7,098 nt of DNA from Cellulomonadaceae bacterium (GTDB lineage Bacteria; Actinomycetota; Actinomycetes; Actinomycetales; Cellulomonadaceae): assembly GCA_031282935.1 (NCBI GenBank), contig JAITCS010000018.1, positions 1 to 7,098 of the forward strand, in the 5' to 3' direction. The position numbers and the translations under genes were made by a program. Positions 1-6,385 of this stretch are shown here, in pieces. A model generated the notes under the pieces. It ran no database searches, was not told where the DNA came from, and worked only from the letters and a program-made list of their open reading frames with translations. Each line of letters starts with the position of its first letter. Position 1 is the stretch's first letter.

Positions 1-748
1 CCGGCAGACAATACGCGCCGTCCGCGTGAATATATCCTGGCATATCGCGTATAAAAGTTTCTCCGGCTTGACCGATGCAAAGAAACGCAACAACCTCTCC
101 GTCTTTCCTCGCGATGAAATAACGGTCAGTCCCCATATCCGCTAAAAACTCCGCTTCGGTTAGACAAGCCTTCAACATGAAGAACGGGGCTTTAAGGCAA
201 TGCCGATGAAGCATCATGACAAGACGGTATGCCTCCAAACACCGCTCCGACGCAAGCTCCGAGAATGTGTATCCGTCACAATTCGGAGCAACAATTTCCT
301 CCATGCCGCGTATCGCGTCCACACAGCGCAGTCCGAAGCCGTAACGGAAAAACTGCTCCTGAGCTTCTTTGTCGTGAGCATACAGGCAGACGGCGTGGCT
401 GGCCGCCCCTGCTTGTACCCATTTCGCACCCGCCACCTGATACAGCCGTGCGTATACCTCCGCTCGGTTGCCGCTGATTACGCCGTTCGCGCCCATCGGT
501 GAAAACACGCCCACCGCGTCCATGGAACCGAAAGCATTTTTGAATGGCGAAACGCTGCATAGAAAGCCAAGCAGAGTATCACCGTCAAATGCGGCGACGC
601 CGAGGCCGTTTTCCGCGAACGGCGTTAAGTCAGGCATATTTTTCACGGGCGGGAGCGCGGGGACAAACCCGCGCTCCTGTTCGTAGTTTTGCTTTGCGAT
701 TCGCGCCGCCTGCTCGACATGAGCAACGGCGAAGTCGGTGATATGCAT
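1..748 (-). CDS. GNAT family N-acetyltransferase, 3' end cut by window edge
   Basis: The reverse strand reads open from ATG at 748 to position 1 (249 codons, no stop), so the C-terminus lies outside the window. The family transfers acetyl from acetyl-CoA to an amine; the substrate cannot be told. Residues about 79-110 and 118-141 look like GNAT motifs A and B, ending in AHDKEAQEQFFRYGFGL, the usual 'Asn/Asp-x-x-Ala-x-x-x-Phe-x-x-x-Gly-Phe' helix before the last strands. After residue 160 a second GNAT-like half seems to begin (FIARKDGEVVAFLC at 211-224), so this is probably a tandem-domain protein. AAGG and GAGG lie 9 and 3 bases before the ATG and support this start. From memory, close relatives occur in gut Clostridia rather than Actinobacteria, which suggests transfer. 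It is divergent from an MFS transporter. Confident of family, not of substrate. Confidence 0.85.
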   Translation of the reverse strand, partial: MHITDFAVAHVEQAARIAKQNYEQERGFVPALPPVKNMPDLTPFAENGLGVAAFDGDTLLGFLCSVSPFKNAFGSMDAVGVFSPMGANGVISGNRAEVYARLYQVAGAKWVQAGAASHAVCLYAHDKEAQEQFFRYGFGLRCVDAIRGMEEIVAPNCDGYTFSELASERCLEAYRLVMMLHRHCLKAPFFMLKACLTEAEFLADMGTDRYFIARKDGEVVAFLCIGQAGETFIRDMPGYIHADGAYCLP

Positions 749-751
749 TTA

Positions 752-761
752 CCTCAACCTT
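752..761 (-). promoter_or_regulatory. Ribosome binding site of the GNAT gene
   Basis: Read on the minus strand, AAGG (758-761) and GAGG (752-755) precede the ATG at 748-746 by 9 and 3 bases. AAGG has the more normal spacing. This fixes the start of an otherwise open-ended reading frame. Confidence 0.55.
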
Positions 762-811
762 TACTTGAAAATTGCCTTGCGGTGGCGGTAGCCCCCCCTA
801 CACCAGTTGCG

Positions 812-822
812 CCAACGGTTGG
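812..822. promoter_or_regulatory. Small palindrome in the GNAT/MFS divergent control region
   Basis: CCAACGGTTGG is a perfect 5+1+5 palindrome lying about midway between the two divergent starts (748 and about 957). Its place suits an operator for a regulator acting on both genes, but no regulator gene is visible and an 11-base palindrome can arise by chance. The rest of the 208-bp gap holds only a weak plus-strand promoter candidate: TTGTCG at 880-885 and TACAGT at 904-909, 18 bases apart, four matches each to consensus. Confidence 0.25.
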
Positions 823-956
823 GCACTTTCTGAGATTTGGCGAGTATTTGCCATTTGCTGATTTTACGTCAAAAATGGATTGTCGCACTACCCAGCAATG
901 TGATACAGTATGCTTCCACCCACGGGAAGTTGCAAGGCCACGGAAAGTTGGAAGGG

Positions 957-2159
957 TTGAATTTATCGAAAGACATTTGGCAGTTCTTTGTCGTAAGTGG
1001 TATATCAAACTTCGCGATTGTACTGCCGAAAGCGGTACTCACGCCGGTTCTAGTCGCGAGAGGTTTGTCATTCTCGGACGTGCTCATTGTGCAGACGGCA
1101 TTCATGGCTGCAATCTTGCTGTGCGAGATACCATCAGGATACCTAGCGGATCGTTACTCGCGTAAGGCGGTGTACCTTATCTCGATAGTGGTCACGGGTG
1201 CTGCCTACATGCTCGTCTATTGGGGATATGGACTGAGCCTAATGATTTTGGCATGGGCGCTTTACGGTGCAGGCAGCGCATTACGATCATGCACAATGGA
1301 TTTCTATTTCATGGCAAAAGTTCGAGGGGATGCAAAAAAGTACAAACAGTATTTCGTATTGAGCCGCAACATTCCACTAATCTCTAGTATTGCTGCAGCA
1401 GCGTTAACTTCCATTCTTTTCCTAAATATCGGCGACGCGCTATATCTCGTTTCTTTGGCATTATTCATATTATCCTTGCTGCTCGGTGCTATCTTTCTAC
1501 CAAGTGTGAGAAAAGATGGAACGCCAGGCGATGCCAGATCTCGGTCAATTTTGGTTGACTCTTGGCGATCCTTGAGAAAACGGGCGAGTGGCGCCTCGAT
1601 GCTTTACCTAATCGCCATTTTATGTTTGACTCAAATTGCGTTCACGCCATTTTACCAGTTGTGGCAGATGGTTCTACTGGAGCGCGGGATTGAACCTTAT
1701 TTGTTTGGCGCATTTTTTATCGTATTTCAGGTTATCAACATAGCGGCAAATTGGTTATTCTCAAAACTTACGCTGCTGCATAACTTGGAATTGTACCTGC
1801 TTGTTCTGCTGCTGCTGATAACAATTATCGCCCTGTCAGCTAATAGTACACTACCGCTGCTCGGGTCTATTTTCGTTCTCCCGTTACTTTTGTATTGCTT
1901 CAACAACAGAATCGAGATGGACTTGGAAAAGTCGTTGCCAGAGGGCGTAATGTCTTCCCTGGGCTCGATTGCGGGCGCCGCTTCGGGCGCGAGTTCGCTC
2001 TTGGTGCTGTCACTAAACGCATGGATGCTAAATTTCCTTGAGCCACAGACAGTCATGTTCACTACGATTATGGCGTTTAGCCTCATCACCGGAACCGTAG
2101 TGTTTATTCCCGTTTTTCAGAAACGGGCAAAGCTGCATCGCACGGACGCTATCATCTAG
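957..2159 (+). CDS. MFS (major facilitator superfamily) transporter, probable drug/small-molecule efflux
   Basis: From TTG at 957 the product is 400 residues, the usual MFS length. It starts directly with the first membrane helix (about 7-28) and has about 12 hydrophobic segments, with a polar central loop around 184-212. The motif GYLADRYSRK (61-70), between helices 2 and 3, matches MFS motif A (GxLaDrxGrk). RxxxIPL at 137-141 lies in the helix 5 region. The protein should sit in the cytoplasmic membrane and use the proton gradient; substrate unknown. The start is uncertain. The frame is open from TTG 837, but the first 40 residues of that reading are not MFS-like. TTG 948 (AAGG 10 bases upstream) is the main rival to TTG 957, and neither has a strong ribosome site. 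The gene is visibly AT-richer than its right-hand neighbours and runs divergent from the GNAT gene, which suggests one acquired unit. It ends 16 bp short of the convergent corA. Confidence 0.85.
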   Translation: MNLSKDIWQFFVVSGISNFAIVLPKAVLTPVLVARGLSFSDVLIVQTAFMAAILLCEIPSGYLADRYSRKAVYLISIVVTGAAYMLVYWGYGLSLMILAWALYGAGSALRSCTMDFYFMAKVRGDAKKYKQYFVLSRNIPLISSIAAAALTSILFLNIGDALYLVSLALFILSLLLGAIFLPSVRKDGTPGDARSRSILVDSWRSLRKRASGASMLYLIAILCLTQIAFTPFYQLWQMVLLERGIEPYLFGAFFIVFQVINIAANWLFSKLTLLHNLELYLLVLLLLITIIALSANSTLPLLGSIFVLPLLLYCFNNRIEMDLEKSLPEGVMSSLGSIAGAASGASSLLVLSLNAWMLNFLEPQTVMFTTIMAFSLITGTVVFIPVFQKRAKLHRTDAII

Positions 2160-2175
2160 CGAGGCCACAGCTAGC

Positions 2176-3240
2176 CTATATCCAGTCGGCCCGTTTAAAT
2201 AGGCGCCGTAACAGAACTATGCCGATTACCATCACCGCTAACGCGAAAGGATACCCGAACGCCCAATTCAGTTCTGGCATGTGCTGGAAGTTCATTCCGT
2301 AAATGCCCGCTATCAGGGTTGGGAAGAACAGGATCGCAGCCCACCCGGAAACCTTTTTCGCAACCTCAGCCTGGTGTACAGAAATTCGTGACATTGCGCG
2401 CATTTCTTCGTTTTGTTCTTGGGCCACCAAAGTCGCGTGTACCGAAAGCGCGCTTTCCAGCACTGACCGAAATTCGTCATTTCGTTCCGCTAACGCCAAA
2501 CCGTGATCGAGGATGTCACGCCAATGCCGCGACAACTCTTCATCGTTAGCGCCCGGAAATGTGGACTCGGACAAGTTTTCATGCCCGCGAGCGAATACGG
2601 TGCCATCCTCCAAGGCCCGCGCGATCTCCACTATTGACTTCGTAGCCCGCTGGAAAATGATCACCTCGCGGAGCAGCTCATAAATGCGTTGGGTCAAATA
2701 TGGGTCGCGCGAAAACAACTCGTCCTCAACCCCGTCAACTTTATCCTCGATGTGTTTTATGACTTCCCGGTACTCATCCATGACAGTATCGAAAATTGCA
2801 TGTAGAATCTCCAAAGCGCCCAGCTCAATAATGTCCGGGTCTTGGGTCTGATCCCTTTCAATTCGATTGGTAACCTCATCGAAATCCAATAATTGAGTGC
2901 GCCGCACGGTGACCACAAAATTACGGCCAACTAAAATATGCAGTTCCCCGTAGCGCACGTTGGCGGTTTCTGGGTTAAACTTGACCGGATGAAAAACCAC
3001 GTACAGCATGTCACCATAACGTTCCATTTTGGCACGTTGGTGGGCGCTGATGGCGTCCTCAACCACTAAATCATGAATACCAAGGGCATGTGCTACGTTA
3101 TATATTTCATCGGGGGCGGGTTCATCCAGTTGCAACCAGAGCACGCCATCATGGCCAAACATGGTTTCCGCAGATAAATCAGCGGCACTCAGGCGATTAA
3201 CCCTGCCTCCAGAGTGGATGGTGATCCCTGAAATTGACAC
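2176..3240 (-). CDS. corA: CorA family Mg2+/Co2+ transport protein
   Basis: A 354-residue protein with the full CorA plan: a soluble alpha/beta N-terminal domain (about 1-150), a long acidic and charged helical stalk (about 150-295), then two membrane helices at about 297-315 and 330-346. The diagnostic YGMNF (GMN at 315-317) ends the first helix and is followed by the periplasmic loop motif MPELNW (321-326). The basic C-terminus KRADWI faces the cytoplasm, as in other CorA proteins. The family forms pentamers that import Mg2+, also Co2+ or Ni2+. The GTG at 3240 is the first possible start: an in-frame TAG lies two codons upstream. Only AGGGG touches it, with no normally spaced ribosome site, so the mRNA may be leaderless. 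It follows the DUF3043 gene by 101 bp on the same strand, probably with its own promoter, and ends 16 bp from the convergent MFS gene. Confidence 0.95.
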   Translation of the reverse strand: MSISGITIHSGGRVNRLSAADLSAETMFGHDGVLWLQLDEPAPDEIYNVAHALGIHDLVVEDAISAHQRAKMERYGDMLYVVFHPVKFNPETANVRYGELHILVGRNFVVTVRRTQLLDFDEVTNRIERDQTQDPDIIELGALEILHAIFDTVMDEYREVIKHIEDKVDGVEDELFSRDPYLTQRIYELLREVIIFQRATKSIVEIARALEDGTVFARGHENLSESTFPGANDEELSRHWRDILDHGLALAERNDEFRSVLESALSVHATLVAQEQNEEMRAMSRISVHQAEVAKKVSGWAAILFFPTLIAGIYGMNFQHMPELNWAFGYPFALAVMVIGIVLLRRLFKRADWI

Positions 3241-3318
3241 CCCCTAATAGTGCAATACTGTTGCGAGAAAATGGCGCAGCAACGCGGCGTGTCAGGAAAT
3301 CCTCAAGTTTTGGAATCT

Positions 3319-3341
3319 AGGCGCCTTATGTGCGGATAAGG
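3319..3341 (-). terminator. Possible hairpin terminator after the DUF3043 gene
   Basis: CCTTAT (3324-3329) and ATAAGG (3336-3341) form a perfect 6-bp stem with a 6-base loop, beginning at the base next to the DUF3043 stop codon (3342-3344). It overlaps an 8-bp palindrome AGGCGCCT at 3319-3326. No T-run follows on the minus strand, so factor-independent termination is doubtful. It may instead be an mRNA end-stabilising hairpin or a binding site upstream of corA. Confidence 0.3.
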
Positions 3342-3962
3342 TTAACTTGGGAAGTTGCCGTGGGTTTTGTATTGGGGGTTCGGGATTCTCATGCGCCTAA
3401 ATTGAATGGCTCTGGTTACTGCATACATCATAGTGCCCGGCTCAATACTGCCGAATTTGGCGGTAAGTTGGGATTTGAGGCGATACCACATCACGATCAA
3501 GTCAATTACGGTGGCAATGACCACGCCATATACCACGATGGTAAGCAGCCCGGCGAGGGCGGGAATCTGGAAATACAGGGTCAGATAAAGCACCGCAATT
3601 AGGGCGATAGAGGGGAGCATAATGAACTCTCCGATATTCCACCTGGCATCCACAAATTGGCGCACATACCTCCTTTGCGGGCCCTTATCGCGGCTGGATA
3701 AATGCTTTTCCTCACCGCGTTTCATGCCCTCATATGATTCATTGCGAACCGAGCGCTCCTTTTCTTTTACCGCCGCCTTTTCCTCTTTAGTCTGCGGGGT
3801 TTTTGTAGCGGATTGCACAATCGGCTGGCGCCGTGCTGCCTGGGCGGTGGCCCGTTTCGGCGTCGGTTTTCCCTTTTTAGGCGTCGTGGCGCCTTTCGGC
3901 TTATCGGGGACGACGGCGACAACTATCGGTTCGGCAACTTTTTTCCGCGGCAAAATGGGCAC
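3342..3962 (-). CDS. DUF3043 family membrane protein
   Basis: A 206-residue protein of unknown function in the actinobacterial DUF3043 family. The N-terminus (about 20-95) is lysine- and proline-rich and probably disordered. It carries the family's signature GKPTPKR (31-37) followed by QAARRQPIV. The conserved core follows: RDKGPQRRYVRQFVDARWN (91-109), then GEFIMLP leading into two membrane helices at about 113-131 and 136-158. It ends with the conserved RLKSQL, FGSIEPGTMMYAVTRAIQ (170-187) and RMRIPNPQY. GTG at 3962 is the first usable codon because an in-frame TAA lies 12 bases upstream. TAAGAT sits exactly 6 bases before it, which suggests a leaderless transcript. It is divergent from the M20 dipeptidase, an association I recall from other Actinobacteria. 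Function is not inferable from sequence alone. Confidence 0.92.
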   Translation of the reverse strand: MPILPRKKVAEPIVVAVVPDKPKGATTPKKGKPTPKRATAQAARRQPIVQSATKTPQTKEEKAAVKEKERSVRNESYEGMKRGEEKHLSSRDKGPQRRYVRQFVDARWNIGEFIMLPSIALIAVLYLTLYFQIPALAGLLTIVVYGVVIATVIDLIVMWYRLKSQLTAKFGSIEPGTMMYAVTRAIQFRRMRIPNPQYKTHGNFPS

Positions 3963-3968
3963 ATATTC

Positions 3969-3974
3969 ATCTTA
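3969..3974 (-). promoter_or_regulatory. Candidate -10 element for a leaderless DUF3043 transcript
   Basis: On the minus strand TAAGAT (4 of 6 to TATAAT, matching the TANNNT pattern of actinobacterial promoters) ends 6 bases before the GTG at 3962, so transcription would begin at or next to the start codon. No clear -35 is seen. No Shine-Dalgarno sequence lies between. Confidence 0.4.
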
Positions 3975-4013
3975 CCGTAAAACCACTACCGCGATGCGCA
4001 CAGCGCGTAACAC

Positions 4014-4030
4014 GCCAGAGCACTACTGGC
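4014..4030. promoter_or_regulatory. Inverted repeat between the DUF3043 and dipeptidase genes
   Basis: GCCAG and CTGGC (5-bp arms, 7-base spacer) lie in the 97-bp divergent gap. The placement fits an operator acting on either gene, but the arms are short and no regulator is known. Confidence 0.2.
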
Positions 4031-4059
4031 AAAAATTGCGAGCGAGTAGGCTGAGCGGT

Positions 4060-5484
4060 GTGAACAACGCCGCCGCCAACCGTACCGGAACCACCACGTT
4101 CGCCGATGAGGCTGCAATCAAAGCGGAGGTCGCCAAGCAGTTTCCTGACATGGTGGCGGTGCTCCAAGATTTAGTTTCAATTCCCAGCGTGTCTGCGGCT
4201 GCTTTTGACCAAACCCATGTGCAAACTAGTGCCACGGCGGTGGCCGACCTCTTTAGGCACGCCGGGTTCAGTGACGTCCAAATTCTGCGCGCCCCCAAGC
4301 CTGCAAAGCCTGGTGAAAACGGCGAGCCACCCCTTGGCGCCCCCGCTGTAGTCGCACGCCGCCCCGCCCCCGCTGGCGCCCCCACCATCATGCTGTACGC
4401 GCACCACGACGTGCAGCCGCCGGGCGAAGGTTGGGACACGGCGCCCTTTGAGCCAATCATCAAAGGGGAGCGGATGTACGGGCGCGGCACTGCGGACGAT
4501 AAGCCGGGCATCACCGTTCATCTTGGCGCTATCAAGGCATTGCAGGCGCTCGGGAAATTGCCAGAGGTCGGAATTACGGTATTTATTGAGGGCGAAGAGG
4601 AAATCGGGTCGCCCTCATTCAAAAACTTCTTGCACAAATATTCCGATTTATTGCAAGCCGACGTAATTGTGGTTGCCGATTTAGGGAACTGGCAGGTGGG
4701 CGTTCCTGGGTTGACAACCTCATTGCGCGGTCTGGTTGACGGCACTGTTGAGGTGCAAGCTTTGGGTCACGCAATACATTCGGGCCAATTCGGCGGCCCT
4801 ATTTTGGACGCAAACATCCTGTTAGCGCGGTTGATTTCCACTTTGCATGACGATAAAGGCAATGTGGCTATTGCCGGGCTGTATGAGGGGAAACCGCCGA
4901 GTGTTGACTACACGGAAGCCGATTACCGCGCTGACTCTTCTCTGCTCGATTCCGTGCAATTAGCGGGGGAGGGGTCAATCGCTTCTCGGCTTTGGACAAA
5001 GCCAGCCGTCGCGGTGCTCGGAATTGACGCCACTCCGGTAGCGACAGCCGCTAACGTCATAATGCCGAAAGTAACGGCCAAGATTTCGTTACGTATTCCA
5101 GCGGGCCAGAATCCGCCTGCCGCTGCGGCTGCTCTCGAAAAGCATTTGCTAGAAAACGCGCCTTTTGGAGCCAAAGTAACCTGGACTCTGAATGAGGCCG
5201 GGAACCCGTTCCAAACCCCCGACGATTCCCCGGCAATGCAGTTGGCGCGTGACTCGTTCGCGGCCGCTTACGGGGTGCCGTCGGTGGATATGGGCGCTGG
5301 TGGTTCTATTCCGTTCATTGCCGAACTGCTTGAGGTGTTTCCCAATGCGGACATTTTGCTGACCGGCGTTGAGGACCCCGATTCGCGGGCCCACGGCGCC
5401 AACGAATCAGTGCACCTCGGCGACCTGGAAAAGGCCATCGTCGCCGAAGCGCTCCTGATTCAAGGCATTGCAGGGCTGAAATAG
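4060..5484 (+). CDS. M20 family dipeptidase (zinc metallopeptidase)
   Basis: A 474-residue cytoplasmic enzyme of the M20 dipeptidase/CNDP type, which cleaves dipeptides with two zinc ions. All expected residues are present: H115 and D117 in AHHDVQP, bridging D146 in GRGTADDK, the base E180 and ligand E181 in EGEEEIGS, D207 in VVADLGNW, H240 in the lid-domain HSGQFGG, and H445 in the C-terminal HGANES. The lid/dimerisation domain covers about 215-335. A proline-rich stretch (79-110) lies just before the first zinc motif. The reading frame is open back to 3622, but that part is antisense to the DUF3043 gene and unlike any peptidase. GTG 4060, with AGTAGG ending 9 bases upstream, is preferred; ATG 3994 and ATG 3955 have no ribosome site. 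The gene ends 3 bp from the convergent SOD gene. Exact substrate unknown. Confidence 0.93.
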   Translation: MNNAAANRTGTTTFADEAAIKAEVAKQFPDMVAVLQDLVSIPSVSAAAFDQTHVQTSATAVADLFRHAGFSDVQILRAPKPAKPGENGEPPLGAPAVVARRPAPAGAPTIMLYAHHDVQPPGEGWDTAPFEPIIKGERMYGRGTADDKPGITVHLGAIKALQALGKLPEVGITVFIEGEEEIGSPSFKNFLHKYSDLLQADVIVVADLGNWQVGVPGLTTSLRGLVDGTVEVQALGHAIHSGQFGGPILDANILLARLISTLHDDKGNVAIAGLYEGKPPSVDYTEADYRADSSLLDSVQLAGEGSIASRLWTKPAVAVLGIDATPVATAANVIMPKVTAKISLRIPAGQNPPAAAAALEKHLLENAPFGAKVTWTLNEAGNPFQTPDDSPAMQLARDSFAAAYGVPSVDMGAGGSIPFIAELLEVFPNADILLTGVEDPDSRAHGANESVHLGDLEKAIVAEALLIQGIAGLK

Positions 5485-5485
5485 A

Positions 5486-5511
5486 ACTTAGGGAATAATT
5501 AGACCCTTAGT
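5486..5511. terminator. Possible bidirectional terminator between dipeptidase and SOD genes
   Basis: ACTTAGGG (5486-5493) and CCCTTAGT (5504-5511) pair at 7 of 8 positions (one T-T mismatch) around a 10-base AT-rich loop. The two genes end at 5484 and 5488, so this is the only place a shared stop signal could lie. The T-runs are short on both sides (TTT on plus, TTCTATTT on minus), so efficiency may be low. Confidence 0.35.
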
Positions 5512-6111
5512 TTGCGATTTCGCGCGAGCTAACCGAGCGGCGGCGTCTTGGTAATTCACCAGATTCCACCACGCAGCAATGTAGTCAGCGCGCACATTTA
5601 GGTAATCCAAATAATAGGCGTGCTCCCAGCAATCCAGCAGGATAATCGGAGTCAGACCCATGGGGATATTGCCCTGCTGATCAAAAAGCTGCACAATTAC
5701 TAGGCGCTCGCCAATGGAATCCCAAGCCAAAATAGCCCAGCCACTTCCTTGCACGCCTGCCGCGACGGCAGTGAATTGCGCCTTAAACTTTGCAAAGGAA
5801 CCGAAGTCTTTATCAATCTGATCTTTGAGCGCGCCATCAGGCTCCCCGCCGCCGGTGGGGGATAAGTTCTCCCAAAAAGCGCTGTGGTTAGCGTGGCCGC
5901 CCAAATTGAAAGCGAGATCTTTTTCGAGTTTGTTGATCCAAACCAAATCGCCCTTATCGCGGGCAGCTTCCATTTGCTCAAGCGCAGTATTAGCGCCGTT
6001 CACATATGCCAAATGGTGCTTATCATGGTGCAATTCCATGATTTTACCGGAGATGTGCGGCTCTAGGGCAGCATAATCATAGGGCAATTCTGGCAGGGTA
6101 TATACCGGCAT
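5488..6111 (-). CDS. sodA: Superoxide dismutase, Mn/Fe family
   Basis: A 207-residue enzyme that converts superoxide to oxygen and hydrogen peroxide in the cytoplasm; it has no signal peptide. The four metal ligands are visible: H28 (ELHHDKHH), H76 (GGHANHSAFW), D160 and H164 (DCWEHAYYLDY). Gly71, Gly72, Phe79 and Gln145 match the manganese-type pattern rather than the iron type, although metal use in this family cannot be settled by sequence (the symbol is therefore tentative). Cys161 replaces the usual Val or Met right after the metal-binding Asp. The start at 6111 is set by GGAGG four bases before the ATG and by the family's usual N-terminus PVYTLPELPYDYAALEPHIS. A longer reading from 6195 begins inside the likely -10 element. 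The gene converges on the dipeptidase and diverges from trpD. Confidence 0.96.
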   Translation of the reverse strand: MPVYTLPELPYDYAALEPHISGKIMELHHDKHHLAYVNGANTALEQMEAARDKGDLVWINKLEKDLAFNLGGHANHSAFWENLSPTGGGEPDGALKDQIDKDFGSFAKFKAQFTAVAAGVQGSGWAILAWDSIGERLVIVQLFDQQGNIPMGLTPIILLDCWEHAYYLDYLNVRADYIAAWWNLVNYQDAAARLARAKSQTKGLIIP

Positions 6112-6115
6112 TTTT

Positions 6116-6120
6116 CCTCC
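6116..6120 (-). promoter_or_regulatory. Ribosome binding site of the SOD gene
   Basis: GGAGG on the minus strand, four bases before ATG 6111. It is the strongest ribosome site in the window and it rules out the 28-residue longer start at 6195. Confidence 0.85.
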
Positions 6121-6193
6121 AACAAAATAGTGATTGTGGCAAATTAGGTGTTTTTGTGCACCCATAACAGTTTCGCTGTACCAAACCAAGGGC

Positions 6194-6223
6194 ATTTTAG
6201 CAAAACCTTAATCGGAACAGCAA
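6194..6223 (-). promoter_or_regulatory. Likely SOD promoter with extended -10
   Basis: On the minus strand, TAAAAT (6194-6199, 5 of 6 to consensus) is preceded by TGC, giving an extended -10. TTGCTG (6218-6223) lies 18 bases upstream as a partial -35. Transcription would start near 6187 and leave a leader of about 75 bases. The -35 abuts the inverted repeat that begins at 6231. Confidence 0.45.
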
Positions 6224-6230
6224 GAAAGTG

Positions 6231-6335
6231 TCACTGAGCCGAGCTTGCGGCGCCTCCAATCCTTTACGCTGCTCGACCAACCCAGCCCTAGCGTATCCGC
6301 TCGTTTTCCTGGCGCCGTGCAAGCGAGCTCGGTGA
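6231..6335. repeat. 105-bp imperfect inverted repeat in the SOD/trpD divergent gap
   Basis: The arm at 6231-6254 and the arm at 6311-6335 are complementary in three blocks. These are a 9-bp outer block (TCACTGAGC with GCTCGGTGA, one G-T), then GCTTGC with GCAAGC, then GGCGCC with GGCGCC, separated by a small internal loop and a two-base bulge. Inside the 56-base centre a further pair, TACGCT (6265-6270) and AGCGTA (6290-6295), can form an inner stem. It lies upstream of the SOD -35 and about 50 bp before the trpD start. No T-run follows either arm, no target duplication flanks it, and no tandem Trp codons are present, so terminator, insertion-element and attenuator readings all lack support. 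Role unknown: DNA-level site, structured leader, small RNA or remnant. Confidence 0.75.
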
Positions 6336-6373
6336 TTCTCAGCCAAATCGCCTTAATGCGCGGCTACTCACGG

Positions 6374-6379
6374 CATACT
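6374..6379 (+). promoter_or_regulatory. Candidate -10 element for a leaderless trpD transcript
   Basis: CATACT (4 of 6 to TATAAT) ends 6 bases before GTG 6386, the same spacing as seen before the DUF3043 start. No convincing -35 is visible upstream. Confidence 0.3.
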
Positions 6380-6385
6380 AGCCTT

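Noticed and set aside
200..741. Several plus-strand reading frames of 65-100 codons
   Set aside because: They are antisense to the GNAT gene, whose frame is continuous and has recognisable motifs.
689..1165. 158-codon plus-strand frame across the GNAT/MFS gap
   Set aside because: It overlaps both genes, has no recognisable domain, and its 3' half is the MFS gene in another frame.
2156..2174. CTAGC/GCTAG hairpin between the MFS and corA genes as a terminator
   Set aside because: Only five mostly weak pairs, a 9-base loop, and no T-run on either side.
3622..4059. N-terminal 146-residue extension of the M20 dipeptidase
   Set aside because: It is antisense to a well-supported DUF3043 gene, does not resemble M20 proteins, and its ATG codons lack ribosome sites.
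6112..6195. Longer SOD start at ATG 6195
   Set aside because: It begins inside the probable -10 element, while GGAGG fixes the start at 6111, where the conserved SOD N-terminus begins.
6231..6335. Miniature transposon (MITE) reading of the inverted repeat
   Set aside because: No target-site duplication is seen at its edges and no second copy exists in the window; left open only as a remnant.
6240..6385. Trp attenuator or leader peptide before trpD
   Set aside because: No short reading frame with adjacent Trp codons is present, and the inverted repeat is not followed by a T-run.
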